From Bog-793 sp035625025 (GTDB taxonomy: Bacteria; Actinomycetota; Acidimicrobiia; Acidimicrobiales; Bog-793): 64,000 nt of DNA. Position numbers and translations under genes: made by a program. Below the pieces are notes generated by a model, which saw only the letters and a list, made by a program, of their open reading frames with translations, did no database searches and was not told where the DNA came from. This document shows, piece by piece, positions 16,237 to 23,950 of this stretch. How positions within the stretch are numbered: the first letter of the stretch is position 1; each line of letters starts with the position of its first letter. Location of the stretch: assembly GCA_035625025.1 (NCBI GenBank), contig DASPQJ010000054.1:62001-126000 (forward strand), given 5' to 3'.

Positions 16237-17628
16237 CTAGTTGTTCGGCCCGTGCCCGTTACGGATCTGGACGGTGAGTTCCGTGACCTGTTCGTAGATT
16301 TGGCGCCGCTCCTTCATTAGGCGAGAGATTTTGTCGTAAGCATGAATTACAGTCGTGTGATCACGGCCACCGAACTCCCGCGCGATGGCGGGATACGAGA
16401 AATCAGTAAGGGTTCGGAAGAGGTACATACCGATTTGTCGGGCGATGACGAGTGGTCGACGGCGACTGGCGCTGCAGAGCTCCTGGATAGTGAAACCAAA
16501 GTGATCAGCGGTCATTTCCAGGATTTGCTGACCGGTGATTCGACGTGGCTGGTGGTCAGCAACGAGGTCGGCGAGGATTCGCTCGGCAGTTTCTCGAGTG
16601 AGACGTTCTCGAGTGAGGCTCGCGTAGGCCGTGACGCGAATGAGCGCGCCCTCCAATTCTCTGATGTTGTCGGTAACGATGCTGGCCAGGAATTCGAGGA
16701 CGTCATCGTCGACGACGAGACGCTCGTGATGAGCTTTGGTACGCAAAATCGCAATACGGGTTTCAAGCTCTGGAGGGTTGATTTCAGTGATCAGGCCGGA
16801 CATGAAACGACTGCGCAGACGAGTTTCCAACGTCTTGATAGAGCCAGGCGGGCGGTCCGAAGTGATGACGAGCTGCTTGCCGGCCTCATGGAGGGTATTG
16901 AAGGTATGGAAGAATTCCTCTTGGAGGCTTTCTTTGCCTTCCAGGACCTGGATGTCGTCGACCAGGAGGACATCGCACTCGCGGTACCGGCGCTTGAAAG
17001 CGGGCATCGATACGGCCCGCACCGACTCGACGAACTCGTTCAGGAACGTCTCGGTCGGTACATAGCGCACGTCGTAACGTGGGAAGTTCTCGTTGACATA
17101 GTTCCGGATGGCCTGCAAAAGGTGGGTCTTGCCGAGACCAGCGCCGCCGATGATGAACAAAGGGTTGTAAGCGCTACCGGGCGATTCGGCGACGGACAGC
17201 GCAGCGGCGTGCGCGAAGCGGTTGGACGGTCCGATGACGAAGCCGTCGAAGGTGTAGCGACGAGACGGGCTGAGCAGCTCGTGAACAGGCTCGTCGACGA
17301 TAGCGGTGGCTCTGTCGACAACGACTTCCTCGTCGGCGGCGAGATTTCTCGTCCCAGGGTCTTCGCCGTCTGACGCACCGTCCGGCGTGACGTCGAAACG
17401 GATCGGAAACTCCGTTCCGCAGACATCGATGACCGCGGCGCGCACGACGCCGGCGAATCGCGTCTCAAGACGTTCTCTGACGAGGGCGTTGGGAACGTTC
17501 AGGACGAAAGTCCCGTTGAGCAGACCGACCGGATGGACACCGGAGAACCAGGTGTGCCAGACGGCATCAGAGACCTGGGACTGGATGGCGCCGGCACAGC
17601 CGTCCCAAAGTTGTTCAGCGTCGAGCAA
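16237..17628 (-). CDS. dnaA: Chromosomal replication initiator DnaA
   Basis: About 463 residues from a TTG at 17628, which has GGAAGG nine bases upstream. GTG at 17658 is the alternative, and the much longer open frame above is not needed. Domain I begins LDAEQLWDGCAGAIQSQVSD. Domain III has Walker A GGAGLGKTHLLQAIRN, Walker B DVLLVDDIQVLEGK and a sensor 2-like RELEGALIRVTAYA. Domain IV carries the DnaA-box-binding signature FGGRDHTTVIHAYDKI. DnaA melts oriC and loads DnaB. It faces away from rpmH, the usual actinomycete geometry. Box-like sequences just upstream suggest autoregulation. Confidence 0.97.
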   Translation of the reverse strand: MLDAEQLWDGCAGAIQSQVSDAVWHTWFSGVHPVGLLNGTFVLNVPNALVRERLETRFAGVVRAAVIDVCGTEFPIRFDVTPDGASDGEDPGTRNLAADEEVVVDRATAIVDEPVHELLSPSRRYTFDGFVIGPSNRFAHAAALSVAESPGSAYNPLFIIGGAGLGKTHLLQAIRNYVNENFPRYDVRYVPTETFLNEFVESVRAVSMPAFKRRYRECDVLLVDDIQVLEGKESLQEEFFHTFNTLHEAGKQLVITSDRPPGSIKTLETRLRSRFMSGLITEINPPELETRIAILRTKAHHERLVVDDDVLEFLASIVTDNIRELEGALIRVTAYASLTRERLTRETAERILADLVADHQPRRITGQQILEMTADHFGFTIQELCSASRRRPLVIARQIGMYLFRTLTDFSYPAIAREFGGRDHTTVIHAYDKISRLMKERRQIYEQVTELTVQIRNGHGPNN

Positions 17629-17822
17629 CGTTGTGCGCCTTCCAGGTAAGTTCTCCACAGGGGGTCCACATCTGTGGATTACGCAACAGACACCTGACAC
17701 CTGGGCCCTTCGCCGAGCATCGTATAGCGCGCCCGGAGGGATCGCTCCGGGCGCGACGGGATTTTGACACGAACGTGCCGTAGTGAGCGCGCTAGCATGT
17801 GCGGTTCTGATTAAGGGGTTCG
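17629..17822. promoter_or_regulatory. dnaA-rpmH divergent spacer with clustered DnaA-box-like sites
   Basis: Sites are ttctccaca at 17651-17659, ggtccaca around 17663-17670, and tgtggatta at 17673-17681 (reverse of TAATCCACA). They lie within 55 bases upstream of the dnaA start. They fit dnaA autoregulation or part of a bipartite origin. Divergent promoters for dnaA and rpmH must be here. A TTGACA at 17764-17769 is visible, but the best TAnnnT-like partner is too far (about 23 bases), so I do not assign the rpmH promoter. Confidence 0.55.
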
Positions 17823-17957
17823 ATGAAGCGGACGTTTCAGCCAAACAACGCCAAAAGAGCCAAGCGGCACGGTTTCCGTCATCGCATGTCGACACGGGGC
17901 GGCCGCGCCGTGCTAAAGGCCCGCCGTCGTCGCGGCCGGGTACGTCTCTCGGCTTGA
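17823..17957 (+). CDS. rpmH: 50S ribosomal protein L34
   Basis: A 44-residue protein beginning MKRTFQPNNAKRAKRHGFRH and continuing RMSTRGGRAVLKARRRRGR, the near-invariant sequence of L34, a very basic protein of the large ribosomal subunit. It is too short for most ORF callers. The TGA at 17955-17957 overlaps a TTG that probably starts rnpA. rpmH-rnpA-yidD-yidC-jag-rsmG is the conserved bacterial order, here divergent from dnaA. Confidence 0.97.
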   Translation: MKRTFQPNNAKRAKRHGFRHRMSTRGGRAVLKARRRRGRVRLSA

Positions 17958-18298
17958 CCGGGCGCCCCGCGCGGGTGCGCAAGCGCAAGACACTCCTCGC
18001 GCTCGTCGCAAGTTGCCAGCAATCTCGCAGCGGTCCGGTCACGGTACACTTCCTCCCGTCGGACGGTGATCGCAACGAGGTTTGTGTCGCGTACGCGATT
18101 GGCCGGCACGTTGGCGGAGCCGTCGTTCGTAACCGTTGGCGCCGTCGACTGCGTGTGATCGCGGCCGAGATCTCACCGGAAATTGCCTGCGGGGCCTACC
18201 TAATCGGGCTCGGTCGTGGGGTTGTCGATCTGCGTTTTGACGAGTTGAGAGGACGGGTGATCGAGACGATGCGACGGGCGAGCGGAGAGCCCCGATGA
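17954..18298 (+). CDS. rnpA: Ribonuclease P protein component
   Basis: About 114 residues if it begins at the TTG (17954) overlapping the rpmH stop as TTGA; GTG at 17975 is the alternative. The family signature is HVGGAVVRNRWRRRLRVIAA, the RNR motif that contacts the RNase P RNA. FLPSDGDRNEVCVAYAIGR precedes it, and LRGRVIETM lies at the C-terminus. RnpA helps the RNase P RNA bind the 5' leader of pre-tRNA. The sequence is divergent at the N-terminus, but length, motif and position agree. The gene ends with an ATGA overlap into yidD. Confidence 0.88.
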   Translation: MTGRPARVRKRKTLLALVASCQQSRSGPVTVHFLPSDGDRNEVCVAYAIGRHVGGAVVRNRWRRRLRVIAAEISPEIACGAYLIGLGRGVVDLRFDELRGRVIETMRRASGEPR

Positions 18299-18525
18299 AA
18301 AAGGCCACGTCGGCTACGCGTGTGGTTCTTGTCGGTGTGATCCGCATCTACCAGGCCGTCCGGTTCAATCGACTGTCTCCGTGTCGGTTCGTGCCGTCGT
18401 GTTCGGAGTACGCGGCCGAGGCGATCACGACGCACGGCGCTCTCCGGGGTAGCTGGCTCGCCCTTCGACGACTTGGGCGTTGCCGTCCGGCCGGTGGGCG
18501 AGGTTTCGACCCGGTCCCGGGGTGA
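18295..18525 (+). CDS. yidD: Membrane protein insertion efficiency factor YidD
   Basis: A 76-residue protein with the YidD hallmark run IRIYQAVRFNRLSPCRFVPS followed by CSEYAAEAITTHGALRGSWL and a Cys-containing end RRLGRCRPAGGRGFDPVP. The conserved cysteines and the S-P-x-x-C-R-x-x-P-(S/T)-C-S-x-Y core are present. YidD assists YidC in inserting inner-membrane proteins through an amphipathic helix. The ATG overlaps the rnpA TGA and the yidC start follows nine bases after the stop, so it belongs to the same transcript. Confidence 0.93.
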   Translation: MKKATSATRVVLVGVIRIYQAVRFNRLSPCRFVPSCSEYAAEAITTHGALRGSWLALRRLGRCRPAGGRGFDPVPG

Positions 18526-18534
18526 GGGAACACT

Positions 18535-19710
18535 GTGCTGCTCGCCTCATCTATAGGAGAGATCGCTCACCCATTCTTCATCGTTTTCGCTTGGCTGATC
18601 GAGCGGTTCTACAGTCTCGTCCCCAACTACGCGGTCGCGATCGGGTTGTTGACGATCGTCGTCATGATCGTCGTGTTTCCCATCACCCGCCGGGCGACAC
18701 GCTCGATGATGAAGATGCAACTTCTTGCACCAGAACTGAAGAAGATTCAGACACGCTACAAGGTTCCTCCGGGAACTCCGCTCGCGGAACGCCAGGAAGC
18801 CCGTCAGCGACTGAACGAAGAGATGATGGCGCTCTATCGGGAGAACAATGTCAGCCCGACCGGCGGATGCTTGCCGATGCTCCTGCAGCTCCCGATCTTC
18901 TGGATTCTCTACGGCACAATTCGTGGCCTCATCCACCTGAAGACGTTCCCGACGGTCGCCGCAGCTCGAGCCTGGTGCAAACACCCGGTTTCCGCCAAGG
19001 CATGTGTGCAACCGCTCTACATCAGCCACTCGTCGAGCCTGTTCCACGCGGTCATTCGTGCCAACGGCAAGCTGATGGCCTTCGGCATCAACATGGCCGA
19101 CTCAGTCCGCTCCGCAGGGCTTTCCTGGGGGGAGAAGGCACCGCTCATCGCACTGATCCTTATCGCGATCGCGCTGCAATACATCCAGATCAAGCAAGTG
19201 AGCGGGCGGAACGCCGCGGCCGCGGCCGCGAATCCGCAGATGCAGCAGATGCAGAAGATCATGCCGATCATCTTCGCAGTGATCTACATCGCGATCCCCG
19301 CCGGGGTGAACGTGTACTTCATCGTGTCGAGCCTGTTTCGCATCGGACAGCAGGAATACATGTATCGACGGGATCCGCACATTCGCGAGTCGTTGTCGAG
19401 ACTGAACGCGCGCGTCAAAGCCGGACCGGCAGTAGTTCCGACCGAAGGTCGAGAGCAACGCCCGAAGGGGTTCTTCGAGCGGTTGCTCACGCCTCCGGCA
19501 CTCCAGGCCGGGGGGGAGGCAGAGCCAACGCGGGAGCGAGCGCTACGGAGCAGCGGGAACGGCGCGGCATCGCCGTCGAGTGCCCAAACGTCGGACAGGC
19601 GGCTCGCAGGCGCGCCGCGACCGATTCCGCAGGGCGGTCGTGGCCCGGGCGGCTCACCTCGTCGGCCGCAGTCCCGCGCCCGCAGCAAACGACCCCGGAA
19701 GCGGCGCTGA
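18535..19710 (+). CDS. yidC: Membrane protein insertase YidC/Oxa1 family
   Basis: 391 residues from a GTG. The Oxa1 core is present: a first helix with YAVAIGLLTIVVMIVVFPIT, then KMQLLAPELKKIQTRYK, NVSPTGGCLPMLLQLPIFWI, and NPQMQQMQKIMPIIFAVIYI. A last helix has AGVNVYFIVSSLFRIGQQ. It lacks the large periplasmic domain of Gram-negative YidC, as expected for a Gram-positive type. A central insertion (ARAWCKHPVSAKACVQPLYI) and a long basic C-terminal tail ending RARSKRPRKRR are present; such tails can bind ribosomes. It inserts proteins into the cytoplasmic membrane alone or with SecYEG. Confidence 0.95.
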   Translation: MLLASSIGEIAHPFFIVFAWLIERFYSLVPNYAVAIGLLTIVVMIVVFPITRRATRSMMKMQLLAPELKKIQTRYKVPPGTPLAERQEARQRLNEEMMALYRENNVSPTGGCLPMLLQLPIFWILYGTIRGLIHLKTFPTVAAARAWCKHPVSAKACVQPLYISHSSSLFHAVIRANGKLMAFGINMADSVRSAGLSWGEKAPLIALILIAIALQYIQIKQVSGRNAAAAAANPQMQQMQKIMPIIFAVIYIAIPAGVNVYFIVSSLFRIGQQEYMYRRDPHIRESLSRLNARVKAGPAVVPTEGREQRPKGFFERLLTPPALQAGGEAEPTRERALRSSGNGAASPSSAQTSDRRLAGAPRPIPQGGRGPGGSPRRPQSRARSKRPRKRR

Positions 19711-19712
19711 GG

Positions 19713-20696
19713 ATGGAATGGATCGAGACGACCGGGAGGACCGTTGCTGAGGCGCTCGACGCCGCGCTCGACGAGCTTGGAGTGGACGAGCAGGACGTCG
19801 AGGTGGTCATCGTCGCCGAAGCTAAGTCCGGGTTGTTCGGGTTCGGTCGCAGCGACGCGCATATCCGTGCTCGCGTTCGTCCGTCGCGACCGCGACCGAA
19901 GCGATCCCAACGTGATCGGGTCCGGGGATCCCGCGGGGGCCAAGCCGGGCCCGAGGGGTCACGACGCGAGCTCGACCGGGGCAGAGCAGGGACGTCGAGG
20001 GCATCGAGAGCAGGCCGCAGCGCCAGGGCGAAGTCGGCGAACCAGCCTGGGGCGGAGGAAGGGCCTCGGCCCGAGATCGTGGAGTCCGTTTCCGCCCAGG
20101 CCGCGGCGAAGCGTGGGAGACGCCGGCGAGGGGGCCGTGGTCGAGCGAGCGCACGGGGCGAACCAGCCGCACGGCTGGAAGCCGGGGGTGAGGAGGAAGC
20201 GATGACCGTCGAAGAGCAGGTCGATCTGGTGGGAACGTTCGTGCGCGGGGTGGTCGAACGGTTCGGATACGAAGCGACGACAACGACGCGGGTTGAGGAC
20301 GACCGTCTCTATGTCGACGTGACAGGCGAGGATCTTGGCCTGCTGATCGGCCCTCGAGGGTCGACGCTCGACGCGTTGCAGGAGCTTGCCCGCACCGTCG
20401 TGCAGCGGCGCGGAGACGAACGAGCCCTGCGCGTCGTCGTGGACGTCGCCGGCTTCCGGGCTCGGCGGGCCGTGGCGCTCGAGGCTTTCACCCGACGCCG
20501 GGCGGCGGAGGTGTTGGAGACGGGGATCGCCGAGGCCCTGGAGCCGATGTCGGCAGCGGACCGGAAGATCGTCCACGACACCGTGAGCTCGATCGAAGGT
20601 TTGGAAACCGGCTCGGAGGGGATCGAGCCAAAGCGGTACGTCGTCATCCGGCCCGCGGCCGAGAGCGAGTCGAGACGCGGTCCGGACGAGAACTGA
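19713..20696 (+). CDS. jag: Jag/KhpB-type RNA-binding protein (Jag-N, KH and R3H domains)
   Basis: About 327 residues from the ATG at 19713, two bases after the yidC stop. The N-terminal Jag domain reads MEWIETTGRTVAEALDAALD followed by VVIVAEAKSGLFGFG. A long Arg/Gly/Ala-rich, probably disordered linker follows (about residues 55-160). The KH domain has VTGEDLGLLIGPRGSTLDAL. The C-terminal R3H domain has EPMSAADRKIVHDTVSSIEG and ends near KRYVVIRP. KhpB partners with KhpA to bind RNA and influence cell elongation. The linker is longer than in Firmicutes homologues. It sits in the yidC-jag-rsmG operon. Confidence 0.92.
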   Translation: MEWIETTGRTVAEALDAALDELGVDEQDVEVVIVAEAKSGLFGFGRSDAHIRARVRPSRPRPKRSQRDRVRGSRGGQAGPEGSRRELDRGRAGTSRASRAGRSARAKSANQPGAEEGPRPEIVESVSAQAAAKRGRRRRGGRGRASARGEPAARLEAGGEEEAMTVEEQVDLVGTFVRGVVERFGYEATTTTRVEDDRLYVDVTGEDLGLLIGPRGSTLDALQELARTVVQRRGDERALRVVVDVAGFRARRAVALEAFTRRRAAEVLETGIAEALEPMSAADRKIVHDTVSSIEGLETGSEGIEPKRYVVIRPAAESESRRGPDEN

Positions 20697-20731
20697 CGTT
20701 CCCCGGCGCTTGCGCTCTCGGGCGCAGCGGT

Positions 20732-21388
20732 GTGTCGGCGACGGTTAGGGACGTCCTCGGGACGATGTGGACTCCCAGCGAAGCGCTCGTTGCGGCGCTC
20801 TTGTCAGCACAGGCACGTCGTGCGATCGGCCCGGCGCCGATCGAGGACCATATCGCGCACGCGCTCGGTTTCCTCGGGACTTGGCCCGAACTCGCGGAGG
20901 CCGACACGGTGCTCGACCTCGGGAGCGGCGGCGGCCTTCCCGGTCTCGTTCTCGCGGCACGCTTGCCGAAAGTACGATTCTGTCTCCTCGAGGGAAGTGT
21001 CGAACGGGCCCGATCGCTCGAAATGGCGGTCCGAGGACTCGGCTGGACGGGTCGGGTGACGGTCCGAGGTGAGAGAGCCGAGGACGCGGCGCATCGGCCG
21101 GAAATGCGCGCCGCTTTCCCAGTCGTGGTCGCGCGTGGCTTCGGACCCCCTGCGGCGACGGCCGAGTGCGCGGCGGGCTTCCTCAGATCCGAAGGCGTTC
21201 TCGTGGTTTCCGGTCCACCTGGAGGTGCACCGGAGCAGTGGCCCGTCGGGCCCCTCGGTGGGTTGGGATTTGAGCTCGTTGAGGTCACGAAATCGCCCAG
21301 ATCGTTCGTGATCCTCCGGCAGGTCAGGCCCTGTCCCGGCCGGTTTCCCCGGCGCGTCGGAGTACCGGAGCACCGACCGTTGTTCTGA
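20732..21388 (+). CDS. rsmG: 16S rRNA (guanine527-N7)-methyltransferase RsmG (GidB)
   Basis: 218 residues from a GTG. The SAM-binding motif is TVLDLGSGGGLPGLVLA, with an N-terminal family segment EDHIAHALGFLGTWPELAEA. VVARGFGPPAATAECAAGFL and an R-P-G-G-like SGPPGGAPEQWP lie further on. RsmG methylates G527 of 16S rRNA near the decoding site. In other bacteria its loss gives low-level streptomycin resistance. The typical R-A motif after the SAM fold is replaced by A-R-G-F, within family variation. The position between jag and parA is conserved. Confidence 0.9.
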   Translation: MSATVRDVLGTMWTPSEALVAALLSAQARRAIGPAPIEDHIAHALGFLGTWPELAEADTVLDLGSGGGLPGLVLAARLPKVRFCLLEGSVERARSLEMAVRGLGWTGRVTVRGERAEDAAHRPEMRAAFPVVVARGFGPPAATAECAAGFLRSEGVLVVSGPPGGAPEQWPVGPLGGLGFELVEVTKSPRSFVILRQVRPCPGRFPRRVGVPEHRPLF

Positions 21389-21426
21389 TCGGCGGAGGTC
21401 GCTGTCCAGCTGAGAGATGCCCATCC

Positions 21427-21765
21427 TCAGGGCGACAAGGGGCGAGGGGGTTCGAAGCCGAGCTGGCGGCAACGGGCCCGCTGGCGGCTTCCCAGCCAAG
21501 GCCACATGCGACCGAGCGCTGCCAGGGCGAAACGACAGTTCAGGTTGCAACGAAATGTCGGGCGACGCGCGGTGCTTTCGATACCCGGGCGGGTCGCATA
21601 CGGTCCGAGGACTCGGGATTCGACGATCTCGGCGTAGCGCCGCACGATGTCTTCATCGGTCATGTTGAGTGCCATCCGGAGGTCGCGACCGCGGTTAATC
21701 GTGACGAAGGCTCCAGCTCCCTGGAAGATCCCTGCTGCCCAAGCCCATTCCGCGTCGCTGGCCAT
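21427..21765 (-). CDS. Small LAGLIDADG-like protein with a degenerate catalytic motif
   Basis: 112 residues from ATG 21765. The order WAAGIFQGAGAFVT, then ALNMTDEDIVRRYAEIV, VLGPYATRPGIE and ALAALGRMWPWLGSRQRARC follows single-motif LAGLIDADG-like proteins. Those usually read G-x-F-E-G-E-G-x-F at the start and W-P-(W/Y)-L-G-x-R-(R/K)-x-Q near the end. Here the acidic positions of the motif are Q and A, so nuclease activity is unlikely if the alignment is right. It is antisense to its neighbours and divergent from parA, with a parS-like sequence about 26 bases in front of its start. It may be a residual homing-type gene or a DNA-binding derivative. Family assignment is from motif memory. Confidence 0.6.
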   Translation of the reverse strand: MASDAEWAWAAGIFQGAGAFVTINRGRDLRMALNMTDEDIVRRYAEIVESRVLGPYATRPGIESTARRPTFRCNLNCRFALAALGRMWPWLGSRQRARCRQLGFEPPRPLSP

Positions 21766-21790
21766 GGGGAATATGTACCACAGCGGAACT

Positions 21791-21806
21791 TGTTTCCCGT
21801 GGAACC
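21791..21806. promoter_or_regulatory. parS-like ParB-binding site upstream of parA
   Basis: The sequence tgtttcccgtggaacc matches 13 of 16 positions of the bacterial parS consensus (TGTTTCACGTGAAACA) and keeps most of its dyad symmetry. It lies in the gap between the LAGLIDADG-like gene and parA, near the origin, exactly where parS sites cluster. A weaker similarity lies at 34663-34678 inside the PadR gene. I saw no perfect copy in the window. Confidence 0.5.
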
Positions 21807-21921
21807 TGCGAGCGGGCGGCCACGGGGCCGACCGCGGGCCCCGTCACTGGCGCTGGGCTGGCACCCTTGACCTGCTGGTGGCGGACGTGGAGGATAGAGG
21901 CTCGCGATTCGACGCCACGAG

Positions 21922-22866
21922 GTGCCGAGCGGCACGCCAGACGATGGGGTGGGCCCGCCAACGAGAGGTCGGCGGGCGCACCGAAGATCAAGGTTCGGTT
22001 CGGCTCGAAAACCGGGCCGGAGACGGAAGGAGCTCGGCATCGCAGACGCACCGACGGGGGAAACCAGGGAAGCAACGCGGCTCCACAGGCGGCGCCGGGG
22101 CAGTGCGCGACTGTTCGCGGTCGCCAATCAAAAAGGCGGAGTCGGGAAGACGACGACCACCGTCAATCTCGGTGCCGCGTTGGCCGAGCTCGGTTGGCGC
22201 GTACTTATCGTCGATCTCGATCCCCAGGGGAATGCCACGACGGGGCTCGGGGTGGAAGCCCGGAACTTCGACAACTCGATCTATGACGTCCTGCTGCACG
22301 ATTTCCCGATTGAGGACTGCATCGAGCCTACGGAACTGAAGAACCTCTTTCTTGTTCCGGCGACGATCGACCTTGCCGGTGCGGAGATCGAGCTTGTCTC
22401 GGCGATGAGCCGCGAGCTCCGGCTGCGCCGGGCCGTCGAAGCGGTGGTCGATGACTTCGCCTTCATCCTCATCGATTGCCCGCCGTCGCTCGGGCTGCTC
22501 ACGGTCAACGGTCTGGCCGCGGCCACGGAAGTGCTCGTGCCCATTCAGTGCGAGTATTACGCCTTAGAAGGACTCGGCCAGTTGCTCCGGAGCGTCGAGC
22601 TCGTACGCGCGAACCTGAACCCGACGCTCGACCTCTCGACGATTCTTCTCACGATGTATGACGGCCGCACGAAGCTCGCTGACCAGGTCGTCGGCGAGGT
22701 CAGGAGGCACTTCGGTGACAAAGTCTGCCAGACGGTCATCCCGCGTTCGGTCCGCCTCTCGGAAGCCCCGTCGTTCGGCCAGCCGGTCACGGTGCACGAT
22801 CCCCATTCGACCGGGGCTGTCGCCTACCGGGCCCTTGCAGAGGAGCTGAGCGGTGGCACGGCGTAG
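21922..22866 (+). CDS. parA: Chromosome-partitioning ATPase ParA
   Basis: The ParA/Soj family deviant Walker A is AVANQKGGVGKTTTTVNLGA. Walker B-type segments are VLIVDLDPQGNATTGLG and FILIDCPPSLGLLTVNGL; VLVPIQCEYYALEGLGQLL and RSVRLSEAPSFGQPVTVHDP are further family signatures. ParA binds DNA non-specifically with ATP and moves ParB-parS complexes to segregate origins. The catalytic fold begins only about 65 residues into the 314-residue frame. The N-terminal part is Arg-rich and may not be translated. No ATG, GTG or TTG lies closer to the fold, so the exact start (21922 or GTG at 21949) is uncertain. It overlaps parB by 14 bases. Confidence 0.93.
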   Translation: MPSGTPDDGVGPPTRGRRAHRRSRFGSARKPGRRRKELGIADAPTGETREATRLHRRRRGSARLFAVANQKGGVGKTTTTVNLGAALAELGWRVLIVDLDPQGNATTGLGVEARNFDNSIYDVLLHDFPIEDCIEPTELKNLFLVPATIDLAGAEIELVSAMSRELRLRRAVEAVVDDFAFILIDCPPSLGLLTVNGLAAATEVLVPIQCEYYALEGLGQLLRSVELVRANLNPTLDLSTILLTMYDGRTKLADQVVGEVRRHFGDKVCQTVIPRSVRLSEAPSFGQPVTVHDPHSTGAVAYRALAEELSGGTA

Positions 22867-23755
22867 CGGGCTTGGCAAGGGTCTCGGAGCCCTCATCCCG
22901 AGCGAGCCGAGCCGCTCAGAATCATCGGGACTGCGGGAGATCGCCCTTGCGAGGATTCGGCCGAACCCGCATCAGCCACGCTCGCACTTCGACGAGGAGG
23001 CGCTCGCCTCGCTCGTCGACTCCATCCGGGCGGTCGGCGTTCTTCAGCCGGTGCTCGTTCGCGAGGCGGGCGACGAGGAATACGAGCTGATCGCGGGGGA
23101 GCGGCGCTGCCGGGCGGCGCGCCGCGCCGGTCTATTGGCGATTCCCGCCCTCATCCAGGTGGCCGACGACGCTTTGAGTCTCGAACAGGCGCTCGTCGAG
23201 AACCTCCACCGGGAGGATCTGAACCCCCTCGATGAGGCTGCTGCCTACCAGCAGCTCATCGAGGACTTCCACCTCACGCACGACTCGATCGCCCACCGTG
23301 TCGGCAAGAGTCGGGCCGCAATCTCCAACGCGCTCCGTCTTTTCCAGCTCCCTCCGGCGGTGCAGCGATTGATCCGTGACGGACAGCTGTCGGCAGGCCA
23401 CGCGCGGGCGCTGCTCATGACTCCCGACCGTGAGCTGCAGGAGTCGCTGGCGAACCAGGCCGTCGCGGCCGGACTTTCAGTTCGTGCCCTGGAAGAACTC
23501 GTTCACGACCTCACAGAGACACCGGCCCCCGAGCCGCCGGCCGAGCCGACGACCCGTCCGGCGTCGACGAGAGCATCGGGCCTTCGTCCACCTGGCGTGC
23601 TCGAGCTCGAAGAGCTGCTCGCCGCGTATCTGAACACGCGGGTGCGGGTCGAGTTGAGGGCGAATCGTGGTCGAGTGACAGTCGAGTTCGCGACCCTCGA
23701 GGACCTCGAGCGGATCTACCGGTTGATGATCGCCGAACCCTCAAGCCGCGGCTGA
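22853..23755 (+). CDS. parB: Chromosome-partitioning protein ParB
   Basis: 300 residues from a GTG inside the end of parA. It begins with the usual RRSGLGKGLGALIP. The ParB CTPase motifs are RPNPHQPRSHFDEEALASLV and YELIAGERRCRAARRAG (GERR box). VENLHREDLNPLDEAAAYQQ and the helix-turn-helix IAHRVGKSRAAISNALRL follow. A Pro-rich linker leads to the C-terminal dimerisation domain with YLNTRVRVELRANRGRV. ParB binds parS, spreads using CTP and recruits ParA and SMC. It is the last gene of the rightward rpmH-parB cluster and converges on cwlM. Confidence 0.96.
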   Translation: MARRSGLGKGLGALIPSEPSRSESSGLREIALARIRPNPHQPRSHFDEEALASLVDSIRAVGVLQPVLVREAGDEEYELIAGERRCRAARRAGLLAIPALIQVADDALSLEQALVENLHREDLNPLDEAAAYQQLIEDFHLTHDSIAHRVGKSRAAISNALRLFQLPPAVQRLIRDGQLSAGHARALLMTPDRELQESLANQAVAAGLSVRALEELVHDLTETPAPEPPAEPTTRPASTRASGLRPPGVLELEELLAAYLNTRVRVELRANRGRVTVEFATLEDLERIYRLMIAEPSSRG

Positions 23756-23950
23756 GGGTTTGCCCGGGTGGCCATCTGCGACGCCCCCTGCTGTATAGGC
23801 ACTCTGGTGCCAATATAGCTTTTCAACTGGGAGAACACATCCCAGCAACCGCGGGATGACATCCAAATGACAGGTGTGCGACCGCACTCGGCTAACGCGT
23901 CGGTGGAAGTTGATCCACAAGCTCATGCACAGCTTGTGGACGGCGCGCGA
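23756..23950. terminator. parB-cwlM convergent spacer with inverted repeats
   Basis: Two hairpins are visible between these convergent genes. The perfect one is tccacaagct (23914-23923) paired with agcttgtgga (23931-23940) around a seven-base loop. A smaller one, ctgggagaacacatcccag, lies near 23829-23847. No T-tract follows either, so intrinsic termination is only possible, not certain. The larger repeat also contains two head-to-head sequences resembling DnaA boxes (gatccacaa and ttgtggac). Confidence 0.45.

Noticed and set aside
17764..17798. rpmH promoter TTGACA/TAGCAT
   Set aside because: The spacing of about 23 bases is too long for a standard promoter; left unassigned.
18480..19712. 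Upstream extension of the jag frame through yidC
   Set aside because: It overlaps all of yidC in another frame and is not conserved protein; the ATG at 19713 gives a normal Jag N-terminus.
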